From: Dokdonella sp. | GTDB taxonomy: Bacteria > Pseudomonadota > Gammaproteobacteria > Xanthomonadales > Rhodanobacteraceae | Assembly: GCF_019634775.1 (NCBI RefSeq) | Contig: NZ_JAHCAS010000001.1 | Coordinates: 806,001-870,000, forward strand | Direction: 5' to 3' | DNA: 64,000 bases | Shown: positions 37,574-45,870 of the stretch, piece by piece | Numbering within the stretch: position 1 is the stretch's first letter | Layout: the number at the start of each line of letters is the position of its first letter | The notes under the pieces: generated by a model | Seen by the model: only the letters and a program-made list of their open reading frames with translations | Databases searched by the model: none | Told to the model about the DNA's origin: nothing | Made by a program: the position numbers and the translations under genes

Positions 37574-38050
37574 GTCGCCAGCCCCCAACCGGCCCCCGCG
37601 GCCGCGGCCGCGCCGGCCAATGTGCCAGAAGCCGCCAGCGGTGCCAACGGCGGCGCCGTCGTCGGCATGGTAGCCCTGCCGCAACGCCTGATGCTTCGTG
37701 CGATCGAGCGAGAGGACGATGCCCGTGGCTCCGGCAGGCAGGCCACCCGGCACTTCGAATCCACTGCGCGAGAAATACACGCCGTCGCGCGAACGTACCG
37801 TCAAGCACACCGACGAGTTCTCGCCGGGCACGACGAACCCGCGCATGAGCACCGCACCGGCCAGCACGCCGGTCGATGCAACACCGACGATGGCGGTACC
37901 GCTGACCTTGACTTCTTCCTGCACGCTTACCTGGAACGGGGCGACCAGGGTCGCATTGATTGGCTGCGCGTCGACGCATGTGACCGCGCCGATCAGTCAC
38001 GTGCCGGCAAACACCAACCATCCCCGCATGAATGGACGTCGTCTGCCCAT
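37574..38050 (-). pseudogene. small exported protein gene with in-frame stop, running into the cyclase gene
   Basis: From ATG 38050 the frame reads a basic start (MGRRRPFMRG), a hydrophobic stretch (WLVFAGT), then TGA at 37999-37997, then the rest of a signal-like segment (LIGAVTCVDAQ) and a soluble domain (VSVQEEVKVSGTAIVG ... SSVCLTVRSRDGVYFS ... PAGATGIVLSLDR). It has no stop before the cyclase start at 37573. Both ends look damaged: a premature stop in the signal peptide and loss of the natural C-terminus. A GTG at 37924 with AGGTAA upstream could allow internal initiation. The family is not recognised. Confidence 0.5.
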
Positions 38051-38148
38051 TGCGCTGCCCCGTTGCCCCTGGTGTCCGACATTCTGTCAGAACTGCGCGG
38101 GTGGCTGAACCGCGGCAAGGGATGGTCTGGGTCGGTCACGCCGGTGCT

Positions 38149-39177
38149 TCAGAAGCTTTCATCGAAGGCGACTTCACCTTGCACACCGACCTGGTAGGCC
38201 GAAACGCGACGCTCGAAGAAGTTGGTCACTTCCTGCACGTCCTGCAGGTCCATGAAGGCGAACGGGTTCTTCGCACCATAGTGTTTTGGCATGCCGAGCT
38301 GGCCGAAGCGCTGGTCGGCGCAGTATTCGAGGTACTGACGCATCTCGCGCGCGGAGATGCCCGCGACGCCACCGGACAGCACGTCCTCGGCAAACTGCAT
38401 CTCGCATGCAATCGCCTCGTCGAGCATCTCGACCACCTCGCGCTGCATGGCCGCGTCGAACAGCTCGGGTTCCTCGGCGCGCACCGTGCGGATCACCTCG
38501 AAGGCGAAGGCCATGTGGCAGCTTTCGTCGCGGAACACCCAGTTCGTGCCCGAGGCCAGCCCGTGCAGCAGACCGCGCGAACGCAGGAAGTAGACGTAGG
38601 CGAACGCGGCGAAGAAGAACAGGCCCTCGATGCAGGCGGCGAAGCAGATCAGGTTCAACAGGAACTGGCGGCGCTGCTCGCGCGTCTCGATGCGATCGAG
38701 GCCCTGGATCGAATCGATCCACTTGAAGCAGAACGCGGCCTTGCGCTGGATCGACGGAATGTTCTCGACTGCGGCGAAGGCACGGTTGCGCTCTTCGGGA
38801 TCGGGCAGGTAGGTATCGAGCAGGGTCAGATAGAACTGCACATGCAGCGCCTCTTCGTACAACTGGCGCGACAGGTACATGCGCGCTTCGGGCGCATTGA
38901 TGTGCTTGTACAGGTTCAGCACGAGGTTGTTTGCCACGATCGAATCGCCGGTGGCGAAGAACGCAACCAGACGATGGATGAGATGGCGGTCGGCCGGCGA
39001 CATCTTCGCCTTGAGATCGTTGATGTCCGGCGCGAAGTCGACTTCGTCGACCGTCCAGGTATTGCGGATCGCGCTGCGGTACATCTCGTAGAACGCCGGG
39101 TAGCGCATCGGCCGCAGGGTCAGCTCGAAACCGGGATCGAGCAGGTGGTGGCGGGTGGTCGGGGGCTGGGCTGACAT
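38149..39177 (-). CDS. nrdB: class Ia ribonucleotide reductase beta subunit
   Basis: 342 residues. It houses the di-iron/tyrosyl-radical cofactor of the aerobic reductase that makes dNDPs. Ligand motifs are intact: YEEALHVQFY has Glu, His and the radical Tyr in the E. coli spacing, IEGLFFFAAFAY supplies a Glu, and RDESCHMAF supplies Glu and His. The C-terminal tail that docks NrdA is present (QGEVAFDESF). The start is ATG 39177; a GTG at 39207 is possible but lacks a ribosome site. It lies 278 bp after nrdA, and no gene is seen in the gap. Confidence 0.95.
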   Translation of the reverse strand: MSAQPPTTRHHLLDPGFELTLRPMRYPAFYEMYRSAIRNTWTVDEVDFAPDINDLKAKMSPADRHLIHRLVAFFATGDSIVANNLVLNLYKHINAPEARMYLSRQLYEEALHVQFYLTLLDTYLPDPEERNRAFAAVENIPSIQRKAAFCFKWIDSIQGLDRIETREQRRQFLLNLICFAACIEGLFFFAAFAYVYFLRSRGLLHGLASGTNWVFRDESCHMAFAFEVIRTVRAEEPELFDAAMQREVVEMLDEAIACEMQFAEDVLSGGVAGISAREMRQYLEYCADQRFGQLGMPKHYGAKNPFAFMDLQDVQEVTNFFERRVSAYQVGVQGEVAFDESF

Positions 39178-39455
39178 GGATTGCTCGCTGGGGTTCGTGG
39201 CGGTCACGGCGCCGTGCGCCGTGTTGCGGAATCAGGGCGTATGCTGGAAGTCGCGATGGAACGTGATCGGGGAGCAGGCGCATGCGGGACCGGCAGCCTT
39301 GCGTGTACATCCTGGCGAGTCGGCGCCATGCAGCGTTGTATCTCGGTCAAGAACCTGCCCGCCCGTGTCCGGCAGCACCGCAACGATCAGGTTGAGGGCT
39401 TCACGCCGACGTGCGCAACATGGCATGGGCGAAGCGACATCGAAACGCACGCCGC

Positions 39456-41987
39456 CTACTGGCACGCCTCGCAGTACTCCGGGTTCTCGAGCGAGCAGAA
39501 CACCGCCTTGGTCGCGTCCTCCGCGCTCGGGGCACCCGGCGCGGGCGGCAGCGTGGCGGTGGCGCCGGCGCCGACGGTAGCCTTGGCGATCTTCGTGGCC
39601 GGGCGCGAGCGCAGGTAGTAGGTCGTCTTCAGGCCGGCCTTCCAGGCATACATGTACATCGACGATAGCCGGCCGATCGCCGGGTTTTCCTGGAACAGGT
39701 TGAGCGACTGGCTCTGGTCGATCCAGGCACCGCGTGCGGCGGCGTGATCGATCAGCACCTTCTGCGGCAGTTCCCACACCGTGCGGTAGATCGCGCGCAG
39801 GCGTTCGGGGATCGCGGCGATGCCCTGGATCGAGCCTTCGGCGAGCTTGATCTGGTCGCGGACCGCCTCGGTCCACAGGCCGAGTGTCTTCAGTTCCTCG
39901 ACGAGGTAGCGGTTGACGACGAGGAAGTCGCCCGACAGCGTCTCGCGCTTGAACAGGTTCGACACCTGCGGCTCGATGCATTCGTAGCAGCCGGCGATCG
40001 AGGCGATCGTCGCGGTCGGAGCGATCGCGATCAGCAGCGAATTGCGCAGGCCGCCGCTGCGGATGCGTTCGCGCAGCTGGTCCCAGCGTTCCTTGGCGAT
40101 GGTTGGCCGCGCGTTCGGCCAGTAGTCGAACTGCAGTTCGCCGTTGGCCGCACGCGACTCGTGGAAACCCGGGTGCGCGCCGAACTGGTCGGCGAGGTCG
40201 CAGCTCTGGGTCAGCGCATGGAAGTAGATCTCCTCGGCGATGCGCGCGGACAGTGCCTGCGCCTCGGGAGCGTCGAACGGCAGGCGCAGCTGGAAGAACA
40301 CGTCCTGCAGGCCCATCACGCCAAGACCGACCGGGCGCCACTTGCGGTTTGCCGTGGCGGCGGTGTCGATCGGGTAGAAGTTGAGGTCGATCACGCGGTC
40401 GAGCTGGCGCACCGCTGTGGCGACCGTGGCGGCGAGCTTGTCGAAGTCGAACGCGCCATCGACGACGTGGCGGGCGAGGTTGATCGAGCCGAGGTTGCAC
40501 ACCGCGGTCTCGCTGTCCGAGGTCACCTCGAGGATCTCGGTGCACAGGTTCGACAAGTGAATGACGTTGCCGGGGCGAGCGGTCTGGTTGGAGGTCGCGT
40601 TGCTGCGGTCCTTGAACGTCATCCAGCCGTTGCCGGTCTGGGCGAGCGTGCGCAGCATGCGCGAATAGAGTTCGCGCGCCTTGATCGTCTTCACCGCGAG
40701 GCCGTCGGCCTCGGCCTGCCGGTAGGCGGCGTCGAAGGCGGCGCCGAAGGTGTCGACGAAGTGCGGCACGGCCTTCGGGTCGAACAGCGACCAGTCGGCG
40801 TCGGCCTCGACGCGGCGCATGAACTCGTCGGGGATCCAGTTGGCGAGGTTGAGGTTGTGCGTGCGCCGCGCCTCGTCTCCGGTGTTGTCGCGCAGTTCGA
40901 GGAACTCCTCGATGTCGGCATGCCAGGTCTCGACGTAGACGCAGGCCGCGCCCTTGCGCTTGCCGCCCTGGTTGACCGCGGCGACCGAGGCGTCGAGCGT
41001 CTTCAGCCAAGGCACCAGGCCGTTGGAGTGGCCGTTGGTGCCACGGATCAGCGAGCCGCGCGAACGCACGCGCGAATAGGACAGGCCGATGCCGCCGGCG
41101 AACTTGCTCAGCTTGGCCACGTCGGCGTACTTGTCGTAGATGCTTTCCAGCGAATCCTGCGGCGAGTCGAGCAGGAAACAGGACGAAAGCTGCTCGTGCG
41201 CGGTGCCGGCGTTGAACAGGGTCGGCGAGCTGGCGATGTATTCGAGCGAGGACAACAGGCGATACAGTTCCAGCGTCTCGGCGAGCGAGCCGCCGCCGAG
41301 CGCACAGGCGATGCGCATGAAGAAATACTGTGGTGTCTCGACGACCTTGCGCAGTTCGGGGTGGCGCAGCAGGTAGCGGTCGTAGACCGTACGCAGGCCG
41401 AAGTACTCGAAACGGCGCGTGGCAAGCGGGTCGATCGCGTCGTTGAGCTTGCGTGCGTTGAGGGCGACGAAGTCGCGCAGGCGCGCGTTGACCAGGCCAA
41501 CCTCGGCACCGCGCGCGATCGCCTGCGAGAACGACTGGATTTCCTGGCCCTGCACTTCCTTGTCGATGTACGAGGACAGCAGGCGGGCGGCGAGGAAACC
41601 GTATTCCGGCTCCTCGGCAGTCAGCGCGGCGGCGGTGCGGATCGACAGTTCATCCAGCTCGCGCGTGGTCGCGCCATCGTAGATGCCACCGATGGTTTTC
41701 AGGGCCACGCGCATGGGATCGACATCGTGCAGTCCTTCGGCACTGCGCGTGACGGCGCGCACGATCTTGTTGAGGTCGACCGCTTCGCTGGAACCGTTGC
41801 GTTTGGTCACGCGCATCTGTGCCGGGCTGTGCGGCGCGGTCAGGCTGAAATCAGCCGTACCGGGCGCGCAGACGACGGAGGGCGTGTCGGTGGCGGCACG
41901 CGCGGCTGGAGGTCTGTTCATCGATTCAGGAACGTTGCGCGGATCGAGGTCGGGCGCGCCAGCGGCGCGGGTGTCGAGTGGTTGCAT
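39456..41987 (-). CDS. nrdA: class Ia ribonucleotide reductase alpha subunit
   Basis: 843 residues. An N-terminal extension of about 55 residues precedes an ATP-cone (from RVTKRNGSSEAVDLNKIV), the allosteric activity domain. The ten-stranded barrel carries the catalytic cysteines and glutamate in SSCFLLDS, SNLCTEI and AVCNLGSINLA, and the C-terminal redox pair is in NPEYCEACQ. It reduces ribonucleotides with NrdB. The start is ATG 41987 with GGAG at 42000-41997 (leftward). A long leader with a cobalamin riboswitch and NrdR boxes precedes it, so expression should fall when B12 or dATP is plentiful. Confidence 0.96.
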   Translation of the reverse strand: MQPLDTRAAGAPDLDPRNVPESMNRPPAARAATDTPSVVCAPGTADFSLTAPHSPAQMRVTKRNGSSEAVDLNKIVRAVTRSAEGLHDVDPMRVALKTIGGIYDGATTRELDELSIRTAAALTAEEPEYGFLAARLLSSYIDKEVQGQEIQSFSQAIARGAEVGLVNARLRDFVALNARKLNDAIDPLATRRFEYFGLRTVYDRYLLRHPELRKVVETPQYFFMRIACALGGGSLAETLELYRLLSSLEYIASSPTLFNAGTAHEQLSSCFLLDSPQDSLESIYDKYADVAKLSKFAGGIGLSYSRVRSRGSLIRGTNGHSNGLVPWLKTLDASVAAVNQGGKRKGAACVYVETWHADIEEFLELRDNTGDEARRTHNLNLANWIPDEFMRRVEADADWSLFDPKAVPHFVDTFGAAFDAAYRQAEADGLAVKTIKARELYSRMLRTLAQTGNGWMTFKDRSNATSNQTARPGNVIHLSNLCTEILEVTSDSETAVCNLGSINLARHVVDGAFDFDKLAATVATAVRQLDRVIDLNFYPIDTAATANRKWRPVGLGVMGLQDVFFQLRLPFDAPEAQALSARIAEEIYFHALTQSCDLADQFGAHPGFHESRAANGELQFDYWPNARPTIAKERWDQLRERIRSGGLRNSLLIAIAPTATIASIAGCYECIEPQVSNLFKRETLSGDFLVVNRYLVEELKTLGLWTEAVRDQIKLAEGSIQGIAAIPERLRAIYRTVWELPQKVLIDHAAARGAWIDQSQSLNLFQENPAIGRLSSMYMYAWKAGLKTTYYLRSRPATKIAKATVGAGATATLPPAPGAPSAEDATKAVFCSLENPEYCEACQ

Positions 41988-41996
41988 GTGGCGGTT

Positions 41997-42022
41997 CTCC
42001 CATGACCGGACCGAAGACCTGC
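41997..42022 (-). promoter_or_regulatory. expression platform of the nrdA riboswitch (anti-sequester element and ribosome site)
   Basis: The leader RNA carries GCAGGUCUUCGG (42022-42011), an exact 12-nt complement of CCGAAGACCUGC (42210-42199) in the conserved 3' strand of the riboswitch. The ribosome site GGGAG follows 10 nt later. The GGUCUUC part could instead pair with GAGAACC over the ribosome site (6 of 7 pairs). These two pairings exclude each other, the expected logic of a translational switch. No terminator with a U-tract is seen. Confidence 0.6.
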
Positions 42023-42189
42023 TCCCGCGCGCAGGGCTGTTCGGTACCGCTGTGCGAAAACGACGACGCCACGGGACGGGCGCCTGCGCTCCGTCCAGCG
42101 ACGCGCCTCCCCGCGGAAGCGGCCACCTGCGCCCGGTTGCGACCGTCGATGGCAGGCGTCTCACGCGCTGCGAACGATGGCCGTGGCCG

Positions 42190-42362
42190 GGCGTGTCGGC
42201 AGGTCTTCGGGCTCGCGGATACGGGTCGTTCGACCCACCTCCCCCCGACGCTTCCCAAGGCTCGCGCCTCAGTGCCTGGAACGGGGTTCGTTTCCGCCTA
42301 CCGCTGCGGGGCAGCTCCGGAATCACACCGGATTCCCTTTTCAACCAGCCGCGGAAGGAGTC
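42190..42362 (-). promoter_or_regulatory. cobalamin (B12) riboswitch upstream of nrdAB
   Basis: On the leftward strand the conserved aptamer blocks occur in order: GGTTGAAAAGGGAATCCGGTG, which begins near 42347, then GAGCTGCCCCGCAGCGGTAG, CACTG, TTGGGAAG, and GCGAGCCCGAAGACCTGCC ending near 42196. The P1 stem can form between GTCGGTA (about 42376-42370) and TGCCGAC (42200-42194). The order, spacing and invariant bases match the B12-element consensus closely. Placed before a B12-independent reductase, it should switch nrdAB off when adenosylcobalamin is abundant. Confidence 0.95.
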
Positions 42363-42379
42363 CGGGCCGGTACCGACCA

Positions 42380-42427
42380 CCACAACCTATTGTGTCGGCA
42401 GGCCGCAGTCAACCGAACATTTTGTGT
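42380..42427 (-). promoter_or_regulatory. nrdAB promoter with tandem NrdR boxes
   Basis: The promoter read leftwards is TTGACT (42412-42407), a 17-bp spacer and TAGGTT (42389-42384). Box 1 at 42380-42395 (CCACAACCTATTGTGT) covers the -10. Box 2 at 42412-42427 (ACCGAACATTTTGTGT) touches the -35. Both resemble the ACAC-A/T-ATATA-A/T-GTGT NrdR consensus and their centres are 32 bp apart, about three helical turns, as in known NrdR operators. NrdR represses reductase genes when bound to dATP/ATP. nrdR itself is not in the window. Confidence 0.75.
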
Positions 42428-42528
42428 CCGGGCACTTGCAATTCCCGATCGAGCGGGACGTCCAGGCAAAACCGGGCGATGGCCGGGACATCACACGCCG
42501 CACGCCGCGACGCGGATGCGGACCGCCA

Positions 42529-43932
42529 CTATGGCGTCTCGAATCCGTGCATGAAGATGCGATCGGGACGGTATTCGTGGGCGCCGAGGTCGAAGCCGGC
42601 ACCCTGCGGACGCGGCACGCCATCGACGTCGTATGGCGGGGCCAGGGTCGCGCTGCCGCTGTCGATCGCGCTCGAGCCGGCACGCAGGTGCAGGTCGAAC
42701 GGCGGAGCGACGAAGTGGGCGGCGGCGTTGCTGAACTCGAGGTTGTGGTCGACCACGAGGTTGATGCCGGTGGTGTCGATGTCGGCGGCGAGATTGTTGC
42801 GCACGACCACGTTCTCGCTCGGCCGACCATCCTTGTGCGCGCGCACGAGGATCCACGGCGGCCCCGGCGTGCCGCCGGCGAGATCGATGACCGTGTTGTT
42901 GATGACGCGCGAGTTGCGCATGCCGTAGAAGCTGATGCCGTGCCAGTGGTCGGTGACGACGATGTTGTTCTCCACGATCCAGTCGGTGAAGAAGCCGTCG
43001 AAGCAGCCGATGCCCTGCATCGCGCTGCGCAGCGGGTTGGCCGGGTTGGTCGCGTTGATGAACACATTGCCGCGCAGGACCACGCCGACCACCTCGCCGT
43101 GCCCGGGGCCTCCCGGGCCGATCGACCAGCTCTGGAAGCCGTCGTCGTGGTTGTCGTCGAAGTCGTCGTCGATCAGGTTGTTCTGCACGCGGTTGTATTC
43201 ATAGAGGCCATGGTCGCCGATGCCGCGGATGCCGTCGGCGGAGAAACCATCGATGAGGTTGCGCCGCACGACCGCATGCCGGCCGGTGACGGCGATGCCG
43301 AAGCGCACGTTGCGGATGCGGCTGTCCGTGAGGCTGACGCGATCACCGCCGATCTCGACACCGCTCGAGGCCAGGTCGACCCATTGCGCAGGGCCCCAGG
43401 CCGAGGCGTCGGCGATCGAATGGATGTCGAGATTGGCCAGCTCGACATCCCAGGTCGGGCCGAACCAATTGTGGTTGAGCGCCTCGACGATCGTCGTCTG
43501 TTCGTTGTTGCCGCCGAACGACGGGCTGATCGTGAGGTCGCGGATGATCCAGTGCTGCGCCGAGCGCACCAGCAGGGTGCGCACCTGCGGCGCATGGCCG
43601 GGCTGCGCGGCAATCGTGACCGGCGCCGTGTTGTAGGCGTGTTGGATGCTGAGATCGCCATGGAAGCCGTTGCGCAACCAGATCGTGTCGCCGGCTCGCA
43701 CCGGCGCACCCGGATTGATCGTGACCGGGGTCATGCCGGGCGTGTATGGATAGCTCGGCCAGTTGCGTGTCTGGATCAGGCCGGCGTCGAAGACGTGGGC
43801 AAGCGAACGCCATGGATTCGCCGCGCTGCCGTCGCCGGTGACGTCGCTGCCGGCAATCGGGTCGATGTAGAACGAGGCCGCCTGTGCGCTGGCACCGGCG
43901 AACAACAGCAAACCCAGCATTGCGTGCCGCAT
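42529..43932 (-). CDS. secreted right-handed beta-helix protein with GFE-type C-terminal tail
   Basis: 467 residues. A signal peptide (MRHAMLGLLLFAGASAQA) is followed by a parallel beta-helix body with many short Asn/Val/Ile rungs (RNVRFGIAVTGRHAVVRRN, IVENNIVVTDHWHGISF, VVVRNNLAADIDTTGIN), as in pectate-lyase-like and carbohydrate-active proteins. The choice-of-anchor style ending (FDLGAHEYRPDRIFMHGFETP) is a short tail I associate with exported proteins of this bacterial group. Its enzymatic activity, if any, cannot be assigned. It lies upstream of the nrdAB promoter on the same strand, without sharing it. Confidence 0.75.
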   Translation of the reverse strand: MRHAMLGLLLFAGASAQAASFYIDPIAGSDVTGDGSAANPWRSLAHVFDAGLIQTRNWPSYPYTPGMTPVTINPGAPVRAGDTIWLRNGFHGDLSIQHAYNTAPVTIAAQPGHAPQVRTLLVRSAQHWIIRDLTISPSFGGNNEQTTIVEALNHNWFGPTWDVELANLDIHSIADASAWGPAQWVDLASSGVEIGGDRVSLTDSRIRNVRFGIAVTGRHAVVRRNLIDGFSADGIRGIGDHGLYEYNRVQNNLIDDDFDDNHDDGFQSWSIGPGGPGHGEVVGVVLRGNVFINATNPANPLRSAMQGIGCFDGFFTDWIVENNIVVTDHWHGISFYGMRNSRVINNTVIDLAGGTPGPPWILVRAHKDGRPSENVVVRNNLAADIDTTGINLVVDHNLEFSNAAAHFVAPPFDLHLRAGSSAIDSGSATLAPPYDVDGVPRPQGAGFDLGAHEYRPDRIFMHGFETP

Positions 43933-44025
43933 GTCGCCCTCCGTGCTCCGGCAGGAACAGGGCCCATTCGATCACGCGCCACGCCCGGAAGACGTGACGG
44001 AAGGCTTGAAACGGCCGGAATTGGC

Positions 44026-44091
44026 GAATTGGAAATGGAGAATGGTCAGAAGCAGGGGGTTTCGAGCTTCGCCACTCCCTATTCCTGTCCC
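44026..44091. repeat. 'GGAATGGGG'-type repeat pair at a gene end
   Basis: GAATTGGAAATGGAGAATGG (44026-44045) and, inverted, CCACTCCCTATTCCTGTCCC (44072-44091) resemble the family at 7684. The TAG stop of the EcsC-like gene (leftward, 44081-44079) lies inside the second block. Confidence 0.45.
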
Positions 44092-44741
44092 TCCGCCTCC
44101 ATCGCCGCAAGCACCGCATCGACCGAGGTCGAGCGGCTGCCGGCGAACAGGCGGATCGCGGTACGCGCGACCTGGCGCGTGTCATACCAGGCATAGGCAC
44201 CGACTCCGACCGCACCGACCACCGGCAGCCAGCGCGCCACGCCACCACCGATCAGGCGCCGGGTCACACGCAGGCCGACCGCATGCGCGATGCGCTCGAA
44301 TGCGCGCAGCGGCACGTCCTGGGCGATCAGGCGACCGCCGACGCGCACGACCAGATCACGCACGGCCTGCGCGGCAGCGTGGCGGAACAGGCAATACATC
44401 ATCTGTTCACGCGAAAGTTTCGCGTTGACTCCATACACGCCGGAAATGTCGGCGACCATTTGCGCCTGGATGCGCCAGATCGCCACCAGTTCCGGAACGA
44501 TGGTCAGCCAGCCGAGCGGCCCCGGTGGCAAGGCGAGGGTACCGGCGGTCAGCGCAGCCTTGTTGCCGGCCGCCTTGGCGATCGCGCGCGCGCGCGCGCC
44601 AGCGTCGCCGGCCGGACCTTCGTCGGTGGTCGGCACGCGGCCGATCAGGTCGATGATGTTGCGCGCGATGCGCGCCGACAGTTCCTCGGTGCTGCTCGGT
44701 TCGCCGCGCCGTGCCGGGATGTATTCGGGTTTCTTCGACAT
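44079..44741 (-). CDS. EcsC-family-like membrane-associated protein
   Basis: 220 residues. A charged N-terminus (SKKPEYIPARRGEPSSTEEL) is followed by a helix-rich domain with an amphipathic/hydrophobic segment (GTLALPPGPLGWLTIVPELVAIWRIQAQMVADI) and a later hydrophobic pair (WLPVVGAVGVGAYAWYDT). The pattern resembles EcsC-like proteins, which are often found in peripheral membrane contexts. No catalytic residues are evident. The start is ATG 44741. It runs downstream of the two oxidoreductase genes, after an 82-bp gap. Confidence 0.6.
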   Translation of the reverse strand: MSKKPEYIPARRGEPSSTEELSARIARNIIDLIGRVPTTDEGPAGDAGARARAIAKAAGNKAALTAGTLALPPGPLGWLTIVPELVAIWRIQAQMVADISGVYGVNAKLSREQMMYCLFRHAAAQAVRDLVVRVGGRLIAQDVPLRAFERIAHAVGLRVTRRLIGGGVARWLPVVGAVGVGAYAWYDTRQVARTAIRLFAGSRSTSVDAVLAAMEAEGQE

Positions 44742-44823
44742 CACTCGTTCCATCCTGTCGGGCGCGCGCGGAGTGGTGGCAACAGATGGGGACCGGCGCC
44801 CGGATGTGCAAGCCACGCCAACA

Positions 44824-45870
44824 TCAGTTGATCCGGCGCACGCCGGGAAGACCGAGCACGTATTCGGCCCCCATGAACAGCGATGGCGTGGCGAAACCGC
44901 CGGCCGGCTTGGCCCTGAGCACGCGCTCGACGATGCCGAGGCTCGCGCTGACCGTGAGGTCGTAACCGTTCGGCGTGACGATGGCCAGTTTCTCCTCGGC
45001 GCCGCGCGCATTGCGCACCTCACCCCATACCGTGCAGCCGCTGCGCGCACGCCGCGCCGCATCCGGGCCCGGCGTTGCGCCAGCCCGTGCCTTCAGCCAG
45101 CGCTGCACGGGGCCGAGGCCGAACAGCGGCTTGAGGGGGCGCAACCAGCGCATGCGCGCGATCGTCTTTGCCGGCAAGGCCATGTAGGTTTCGATGTCGC
45201 CGATGCCGGTCGAGACATGCGCGGTGTAGACATCACCCCACGGTATCGTCATCGCCGTGCGCACGCTGCCGTCCTCGCGCGTGAAGGTGCGCGACTTCCA
45301 CGCCAGCGGCACTTCGACCAGTTCGCCGCCGATGCGCGCGCGGCCACCACGAGCGAGACCTTCGACGCTGGTTCTGGCGGTACCGGGACTCGGACCACCG
45401 GCGGCCTCGAAGCCGAGCACGAGGTGGTCGGCATCGGGCAAGCGCTGCTTGAGCAGGGCCGCCACGCAATCGGTCGGCACGACGTCGAAGCCGGTGCCGG
45501 GGAATATCAGTACGCCTTCGTGCACGCCGCGGTTGTGCGCGCGATGACAGTGCGCGAATACGTCGATCTCGCCGGTGATGTCGAGGTAGTGCACCTTGTG
45601 TTCGAGACAGGCGTCGAGCAGTGGTGCGCAAGTGCGCGAGAACGGACCGGCGCAATTGAGCAATACCTCGACGCCATCGAACTGGCGCGCGATCGTCGCC
45701 GCGTCATCGAGCGCGAACACGCGCCGGGTCAGACCAAGCGGGCCGGCCAGCGCGTCGAGGGCATCGCGGTCGCGGCCGGCGAGAATCGGCCTGAGACCGC
45801 GCGCGGCCGCGGCCGCGGTGATCAGGCGCCCGGTATAGCCGTTGGCGCCGTAGATCATCAGGCGGCTCAC
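44824..45870 (-). CDS. saccharopine dehydrogenase-like NAD(P)-binding oxidoreductase
   Basis: 348 residues. The N-terminal Rossmann domain (LMIYGANGYTGRLITAAAA) and the block NCAGPFSRTCAPLLDACLE, with HYLDITGE, define the saccharopine-dehydrogenase-like/trans-acting enoyl-reductase group. Members act on diverse substrates, including lipids, so no reaction is assigned. The start is GTG 45870, overlapping the stop of the upstream SDR gene by the GTGA arrangement, so the pair is translationally coupled. Confidence 0.85.
   Translation of the reverse strand: MSRLMIYGANGYTGRLITAAAAARGLRPILAGRDRDALDALAGPLGLTRRVFALDDAATIARQFDGVEVLLNCAGPFSRTCAPLLDACLEHKVHYLDITGEIDVFAHCHRAHNRGVHEGVLIFPGTGFDVVPTDCVAALLKQRLPDADHLVLGFEAAGGPSPGTARTSVEGLARGGRARIGGELVEVPLAWKSRTFTREDGSVRTAMTIPWGDVYTAHVSTGIGDIETYMALPAKTIARMRWLRPLKPLFGLGPVQRWLKARAGATPGPDAARRARSGCTVWGEVRNARGAEEKLAIVTPNGYDLTVSASLGIVERVLRAKPAGGFATPSLFMGAEYVLGLPGVRRIN

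Noticed and set aside
37574..37924. N-terminal extension of the TPR-diguanylate cyclase
   Set aside because: The frame is open, but a signal peptide with good context begins at 37573, and the upstream part looks like a separate damaged gene.
42001..42003. ATG upstream of nrdA as the real start
   Set aside because: It is out of frame with NrdA and overlaps the ribosome-site region.
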